This document shows positions 59,594-64,000 of a DNA stretch of 64,000 nt, piece by piece. Source of the DNA: CG2-30-58-95 sp964618215 (GTDB lineage: Bacteria; Chloroflexota; Anaerolineae; Anaerolineales; Villigracilaceae); NCBI GenBank assembly GCA_964618215.1, contig CAZTZE010000008.1, positions 1-64,000 of the forward strand, in the 5' to 3' direction. The first letter of the stretch is position 1. The number at the start of each line of letters is the position of its first letter. The notes under the pieces are model-generated. The model did not search any database. It worked only from the letters and a program-made list of their open reading frames with translations, and was not told the DNA's origin. Both the position numbers and the translations under genes were made by a program.

Positions 59594-60406
59594 TTACCCC
59601 TTTACAGCGCCTTCCGCAAGGCCGCTGATGAAATATTTCTGTAAGAAAATGTACATGACTGTCATCGGGATCATACTCAACAGACTTCCAGCCGCTACCC
59701 AGGAAACATTGTTTTGGTATTGGGAGAAAAACTGAGCCAGAACAACTGGGAAAGTCTGTGCACTGGGCCTTTGTAGAAAGAACAACGAAAACTGATAATC
59801 ATTCCAGACTGCCAGACCTGCTAAAATCATCGCTGTGGCAGTGACGGGTTTTAATAAAGGCATGATTATGCGGAAAAAGATACCAAATCGGCTGCAACCA
59901 TCTATCATGGCGGCTTCATCCAAGTCCCTTGGGATGGATTTAATAAAACCGGTATAAAGGAATATGACCAGGGGCAATTGAAAAGTAACGTGCAGTGCTA
60001 CCAACATCCAGGGGGTGTTAATTCCATGCATGTCCACCACAACCTTATAAAGGGGCACCAGAATGGTCAAAGGTGGAACGATCAGGATGGAAATCGAAAA
60101 AAGGTAAACGAAGTTGTTCAGGCGGGTTGGGTAACGTGCCAATGGATAGGCCGTTAATGCTCCCAAACAAACAACCAATAATCCAGAGAATATCGTGATG
60201 ACAAATGTATTATTTATGGCTCTTCCCAATTCAGCTTCGGTCCATGCGTTTACAAAATTATCCAGGTATAGATAGGCAGGCGGGATCCACTTCGAGCTCT
60301 TATCCGTGATATTCTTAAACGCGAGGTTAAGCATGATCAGGAACGGCATAAGTTGAATTAGACAAGCGCCTAATGCAACGATGGGAAGTAAAAATCTTTT
60401 TGTCAT
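59594..60406 (-). CDS. Sugar ABC transporter permease, MalG type
   Basis: A 270-residue permease with six segments and the EAA loop PRDLDEAAMIDGCSRFGIFFRIIMPLLKP (about 165-193). The end is ..KYFISGLAEGAVKG, as in MalG-like proteins. Overlaps the MalF-type gene by four bases. Confidence 0.95.
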   Translation of the reverse strand: MTKRFLLPIVALGACLIQLMPFLIMLNLAFKNITDKSSKWIPPAYLYLDNFVNAWTEAELGRAINNTFVITIFSGLLVVCLGALTAYPLARYPTRLNNFVYLFSISILIVPPLTILVPLYKVVVDMHGINTPWMLVALHVTFQLPLVIFLYTGFIKSIPRDLDEAAMIDGCSRFGIFFRIIMPLLKPVTATAMILAGLAVWNDYQFSLFFLQRPSAQTFPVVLAQFFSQYQNNVSWVAAGSLLSMIPMTVMYIFLQKYFISGLAEGAVKG

Positions 60407-61320
60407 TGTTCCACCTCTCGACGGCGGAGGAAAACCAGCGAAGAAATACTAATAGTGGTAATCAAAACGAACATCAGGTTGCCCAAAACAGCCGCAAAAC
60501 CCGCATCCTGCCTGGCAAAATAAGTGTCATACATCATCGTTGAGAGAGAATGAGAAGCATAACCCGGACCGCCCATTGTGAGCGCCCAAATTCCGTCAAA
60601 GAGTTTCATCCCGCCAATGAGATTTAATACAAAACTAATTGTGATTGCCGGCATTATCAAAGGGATCGTGACATAGAAAAATGTCTGAATGTCATTCGCC
60701 CCGTCGATTGCGGCTGCATCAAGGCAGTCTTTAGAAACGGTTTGCAGACCTGCCAGGTAGACCATCATTGCAATCCCCACGTATTGAAAGGTGTTGACGA
60801 GGGTGATCAAAAACACAGCGCGTGGGCCATTCCCCAACCAATCCAACCGCTCTGCCCCAAACAAAAGAAGCACGTCATTAAATGCGCCGCGATTATATTG
60901 AAATAGAAAATAAGACAGGTACCCAAAAATTAATGGACTGATAATGACAGGAAAATATACAATGGTTCGTATGATTGCCTTCCACCTGGAAGTTCCGTTT
61001 AGTATTAATGCATATCCCATTCCTAAAATGTTTTGCAAAATTGTAGTACCGAAGCCATAGATCAAGGTATTTACGATGGTTTTCAATGCCTGTACATCGG
61101 TTAGTATCCGTGCATATTTTTCCCATCCCACCCATTTGTAGTGAGCTGAATACCCATTCCAGTCCGTAAAAGAATATTTGATGCCCTGCGTCAAGGGATA
61201 AACAATAAATAAACCAAAAAGTATCAGTGCGGGAATATACATCACATTTACCACGGCAGGTGAGGCTGCCCAACGTTGAAATCTCCTGCTCAGATTTTCC
61301 ATATGAGATTCTCGCATCAT
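60403..61320 (-). CDS. Sugar ABC transporter permease, MalF type
   Basis: A 305-residue permease with six segments and the EAA loop SKDCLDAAAIDGANDIQTFFYVTIPLIMPAI (about 195-225). The start at 61320 or the second ATG (61317) lies behind GGGGAC. No ATPase gene is in the cluster, as is common where one shared MsiK-type ATPase serves several sugar importers. Confidence 0.95.
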   Translation of the reverse strand: MMRESHMENLSRRFQRWAASPAVVNVMYIPALILFGLFIVYPLTQGIKYSFTDWNGYSAHYKWVGWEKYARILTDVQALKTIVNTLIYGFGTTILQNILGMGYALILNGTSRWKAIIRTIVYFPVIISPLIFGYLSYFLFQYNRGAFNDVLLLFGAERLDWLGNGPRAVFLITLVNTFQYVGIAMMVYLAGLQTVSKDCLDAAAIDGANDIQTFFYVTIPLIMPAITISFVLNLIGGMKLFDGIWALTMGGPGYASHSLSTMMYDTYFARQDAGFAAVLGNLMFVLITTISISSLVFLRRREVEQ

Positions 61321-61348
61321 GTCCCCAAAACGTGATTCGTAAAAGGGG

Positions 61349-61378
61349 GGCGTGGGAGCGGTAAGCCGCTCCCACGCC
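61349..61378 (-). terminator. Intra-operon hairpin after the sugar-binding gene
   Basis: A perfect 13-bp stem (61349-61361 with 61366-61378) and a four-base loop, then CCCCTTTTACG in the direction of transcription. Probably partial termination or 3' protection between the binding-protein and permease genes. Confidence 0.7.
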
Positions 61379-61392
61379 TGTGTTTCTAAACT

Positions 61393-62697
61393 CTATTGTG
61401 CAGCAGCGCGTAAACGTTCAAATTCTTGTTTGATATAGTCGTTGGCTTGCTCAGGGGTTGCTCCGCCCGCCAGAGCGTCCTGACCAGCCTTGCAAAGAAC
61501 ATCCCACATACCGCTCGGGAGATAAACACGGTCAAAGTAGGGGAAGACACGTAAATCGGCGTATTGAGCGTAGAAATCATTCAGGCTGCCTACGTCCACT
61601 TCCACGCCAGTCAAACCGGCGGGCAGCAAGTTGGATTCTGCTACCGCTTTGATGTTTTCAGGCTTCGCGTAGAAGGCAACAAATTTCTTGGCCGCTTCAA
61701 TATTCTTTGAATCTTTCCAGACACCCCAGGTGGTCGTTTCACCGCCAATGAGTGTGGGCGCATCGCCTTCGACAATGGCCGGAACCGGCATCAAACCAAT
61801 CTTGGCATCTGGATTGATCTTTAGAGCTTCTGCAATGATGTAGCTGCCAAAAAATTCAAACGCCGCCGTGCCATCTGCAAGGGCCTGGGCGCTGTCGCTG
61901 TATTTGGACGTCAGGACATCCTTGTTGAGGTAGTCCATGGTTTGCAGATCAACTAGTTGTTGCGTCATCCATGTGTACTTTGACCAATCAAAAGTACCAT
62001 CGAGCAATGCACTGGCTTCATTCTGTTCGGGCGAGATCAGTAACGGGGTCGAGAGGTAGTCATACCATTGACCCATCGGCCAAACATCAGCGCCGCTGAT
62101 ATGGATACAACTCACTTCACCATTGCTTCCTGTTTTGATGACTTCACAGGCTGCCAGCAGTTCAGCAAATGTTGTGGGAACCTGGACACCATACTTGGTT
62201 AGAACATCTTCGCTATAAACCATACCGGTTTTTTCCTGGTCCATGGGCAGCACATACACCTTGCCCGTTTCATCAGTTACATTTGGCTTGATAGCAGGGT
62301 CAAGTTGCGCGGCCCAGGGTTCATCACGCAGGTCAGCCAGGAATTCACCATAGCGAATTTTTGCCCAACCATGAGTAGAGAAGACATCCGGCATGTCATT
62401 GGCGGCCATCTTGATCTTCATCAGGTTTTCATAGTCTTTACCCGGAGCAGAAAATTCAACGACAATGTTAGGGTTCTCAGTTATGAATGCCTTGGCGATG
62501 TCTTCCAGGACTTTGGCCTGTTCGCCAACCCGGTTCGTCATCACGGTAATGGTCACCTTTTCGGCTGGAGCCTCAGCTGCGATCGGTGCTTCAGTCGCAG
62601 CCGGTGCTTCGGTTGCGGCCGGTTGAGGAGCGCACGCAGCCAACAACAAACTAAATGCACACATCAAACCAAACAGAGAAAACAGAATCTTTTTCAT
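61393..62697 (-). CDS. Sugar ABC transporter substrate-binding lipoprotein
   Basis: A 434-residue lipoprotein from the ATG at 62697 (AAGGAGGAAG site): lipobox LLLAAC, Cys22, an Ala/Glu/Pro linker repeating ATEAP, then an extracellular solute-binding family 1 domain (VTITVMTNRVGEQAKVLEDIAKAFITENPNIVVEFSAPGKDYENLMKIKMAANDMPDVFSTHGW). It feeds the permeases downstream, probably with alpha-galactosides. Confidence 0.95.
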   Translation of the reverse strand: MKKILFSLFGLMCAFSLLLAACAPQPAATEAPAATEAPIAAEAPAEKVTITVMTNRVGEQAKVLEDIAKAFITENPNIVVEFSAPGKDYENLMKIKMAANDMPDVFSTHGWAKIRYGEFLADLRDEPWAAQLDPAIKPNVTDETGKVYVLPMDQEKTGMVYSEDVLTKYGVQVPTTFAELLAACEVIKTGSNGEVSCIHISGADVWPMGQWYDYLSTPLLISPEQNEASALLDGTFDWSKYTWMTQQLVDLQTMDYLNKDVLTSKYSDSAQALADGTAAFEFFGSYIIAEALKINPDAKIGLMPVPAIVEGDAPTLIGGETTTWGVWKDSKNIEAAKKFVAFYAKPENIKAVAESNLLPAGLTGVEVDVGSLNDFYAQYADLRVFPYFDRVYLPSGMWDVLCKAGQDALAGGATPEQANDYIKQEFERLRAAAQ

Positions 62698-62854
62698 GTT
62701 CTTCCTCCTTAGAAAGAATGGGGTGGGGGTCAACACATTGTTGATCCTATGTGTATGTAGGATAATGCTAGAAGCGATCATATACAATGACTCAAATCTA
62801 CATTTGAAGTATCGGATTCTTTGTAAAATGATTTCCCCCAGGTTTTCTATAAAC

Positions 62855-62898
62855 ATTTCGAGGCTCCAGTAAAAAATCAATCCCCGGAGCCTCGAAAT
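62855..62898 (-). terminator. Inverted repeat after the AraC-type gene
   Basis: ATTTCGAGGCTCC (62855-62867) pairs perfectly with 62886-62898; the loop carries a T-run on the minus strand. It lies between the regulator gene and the sugar-binding gene, and probably ends the regulator mRNA. Confidence 0.65.
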
Positions 62899-62929
62899 CA
62901 ATCGGTCATCACCATATTAAATAGCCGTT

Positions 62930-64000
62930 TCATTTTCTGTATTTCTCCTGGAATTCAGAAGGATAAAGACCAGTGAATTCCTTAAATAACCTGGAAAAAT
63001 GGCGGGAGCTCGAGTACCCCACCTGTTTTGCCACCTGTTGCACCTGAGTCTCTAACACCAACAGCAATTCCTTGGCTTTTAACATGCGAATGCGGGTAAG
63101 GTATTCCATAAAGGTAATACCAGTTTTTTGGCGAAAGATCGAACTCAAATAATTAGGGGTTACATATAACTGTTCCGCTATTTTCCCAATTCCAATATCA
63201 TCCATGTAGTGTTTTTCAACAATGGCACATACTTTGGCTGCCCAGTCTACATACTGTTGCTTGTCTATACTTGCTATTTGCACTAACAAGGTTTCACCTT
63301 GAGTTTTTAGGGCTTCCAATAAAGAATGGGTGGAAAAATGTGTATCCATTGGAATTCTCAGCGAGATATGCAAAAAAACGGCAATTGCCTGACGAATTCG
63401 AGGATCAGAAACAGGATGTTTTACAAATAACTTTCTCAGGGTTTCGACAACCTGCTGATATCCTTGATAATCAGCTTCCTGATACGCCTGGGCCAGATTG
63501 AGCAGGCTCTGCCCCAATACTGCCATTCCTGAAACAGTCCCTAGCCTGCGTAATTCGTCTCCATTCCATACTATTCCTATTCCTAAAACAGAGCGAAAGT
63601 GAGCAAGGGTTTGCAGTTCATCCATTTCTTGTTTGAATTTCAAGAATGACAAACGATTCACTGAGCAAATTGCTGTTATCTTAAGGTTCTTCTCGCTCAA
63701 CTTTTGATTCCAACCCTCTATTCCCCTGAAAAAAGAATCGATAGTTCTTAAATGTCGGCCAGAATAATTCGGATTCCAGGCTATGGTTATCATCAAATTG
63801 CCTTCAGGCGATACAAGGATAGCACTACGTAGATGCTGGCCAAACAATTGTTCCTTCTGCTTATATAAATTCCGGGATAGGTTTAATAATTTTTCAGCTT
63901 TCACGGATTGTGGCAAACTACTATCGATAAAAAAAACAGCCCCATTAAAACAATATTGATTAAACAGGCTATCTGCCTCCACCAAATCTAAAGAAAGTCC
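62930..64000 (-). CDS. AraC-family regulator, 5' end beyond the window
   Basis: The frame is open to the window edge, so the N-terminus is missing. The visible 356 residues end with an AraC-type double HTH: IGIGKIAEQLYVTPNYLSSIFRQKTGITFMEYLTRIRMLKAKELLLVLETQVQQVAKQVGYSSSRHFSRLFKEFTGLYPSEFQ. The middle part resembles that of YesN-type response regulators, so a receiver domain may lie beyond the edge. It is upstream of and on the same strand as the sugar operon, which it probably controls. Confidence 0.9.
   Translation of the reverse strand, partial: GLSLDLVEADSLFNQYCFNGAVFFIDSSLPQSVKAEKLLNLSRNLYKQKEQLFGQHLRSAILVSPEGNLMITIAWNPNYSGRHLRTIDSFFRGIEGWNQKLSEKNLKITAICSVNRLSFLKFKQEMDELQTLAHFRSVLGIGIVWNGDELRRLGTVSGMAVLGQSLLNLAQAYQEADYQGYQQVVETLRKLFVKHPVSDPRIRQAIAVFLHISLRIPMDTHFSTHSLLEALKTQGETLLVQIASIDKQQYVDWAAKVCAIVEKHYMDDIGIGKIAEQLYVTPNYLSSIFRQKTGITFMEYLTRIRMLKAKELLLVLETQVQQVAKQVGYSSSRHFSRLFKEFTGLYPSEFQEKYRK

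Overview
The window looks like a chromosomal stretch of a Chloroflexota bacterium, most likely of the Anaerolineae type. This is inferred from gene style and was not tested: lipoproteins with Pro/Thr-rich linkers, a PadR-HAAS pair, an ECF sigma factor paired with a DUF5667-like membrane protein, a STAND regulator ending in a BTAD domain, a 7TM-PAS-GAF-GAF-GGDEF sensor, and many word-like palindromic repeats between genes.

Layout. (1) 167-10921, minus strand: an exopolysaccharide (EPS) locus with sugar-phosphate transferase, GT4 and GT2 glycosyltransferases, a Wzz-type chain-length protein, a Wzy/WaaL-like polymerase or ligase, a Wzx-like flippase, two methyltransferase-like proteins and an APH-like kinase. 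(2) 11374-13237, plus: a cyclic-di-GMP-I riboswitch with a terminator in front of a secreted putative glycoside hydrolase. (3) 13383-17807: PadR-HAAS pair and a complete diguanylate cyclase sensor. (4) 17901-21947, minus: a small membrane protein, tRNA-Leu(CAG) and a STAND-BTAD regulator. (5) 22053-30975: Dpp/Opp-type ABC importer with a nitrilase-family amidohydrolase, a GNAT acetyltransferase and a beta-lactamase-fold lipoprotein. (6) 31053-31775: a group II intron lacking its protein gene. (7) 31910-37046: acyl-CoA dehydrogenase and EtfBA, interrupted by small toxin-antitoxin-like cassettes. (8) 37061-41805, minus: MacAB-type efflux genes with two paralogous lipoproteins; then a DUF5666-like protein (minus) and ECF sigma/DUF5667 (plus). 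(9) 44364-53646, minus: a Liv-type ABC importer with an acyl-CoA synthetase, a PaaK-like ligase and an alpha/beta hydrolase. (10) Cold-shock protein and a PlsC-like acyltransferase. (11) 54952-64000, minus: an alpha-galactoside utilisation locus (AraC regulator, sugar ABC importer, cupin, GH36, galT) ending in a broken galK and a mosaic of gene fragments including the 3' end of comM.

The most interesting theme is cyclic di-GMP. Two proteins of the EPS locus carry GGDEF domains whose catalytic signature is lost while the RxxD inhibitory (I-site) motif is kept; one of these domains is fused directly to the Wzz chain-length protein. Immediately divergent lies a c-di-GMP riboswitch controlling a secreted glycoside hydrolase, and 4 kb further an intact diguanylate cyclase with an I-site. 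Together they suggest a locus in which c-di-GMP is read at protein level (polymer assembly) and RNA level (polymer processing). This is inference from motifs and arrangement.
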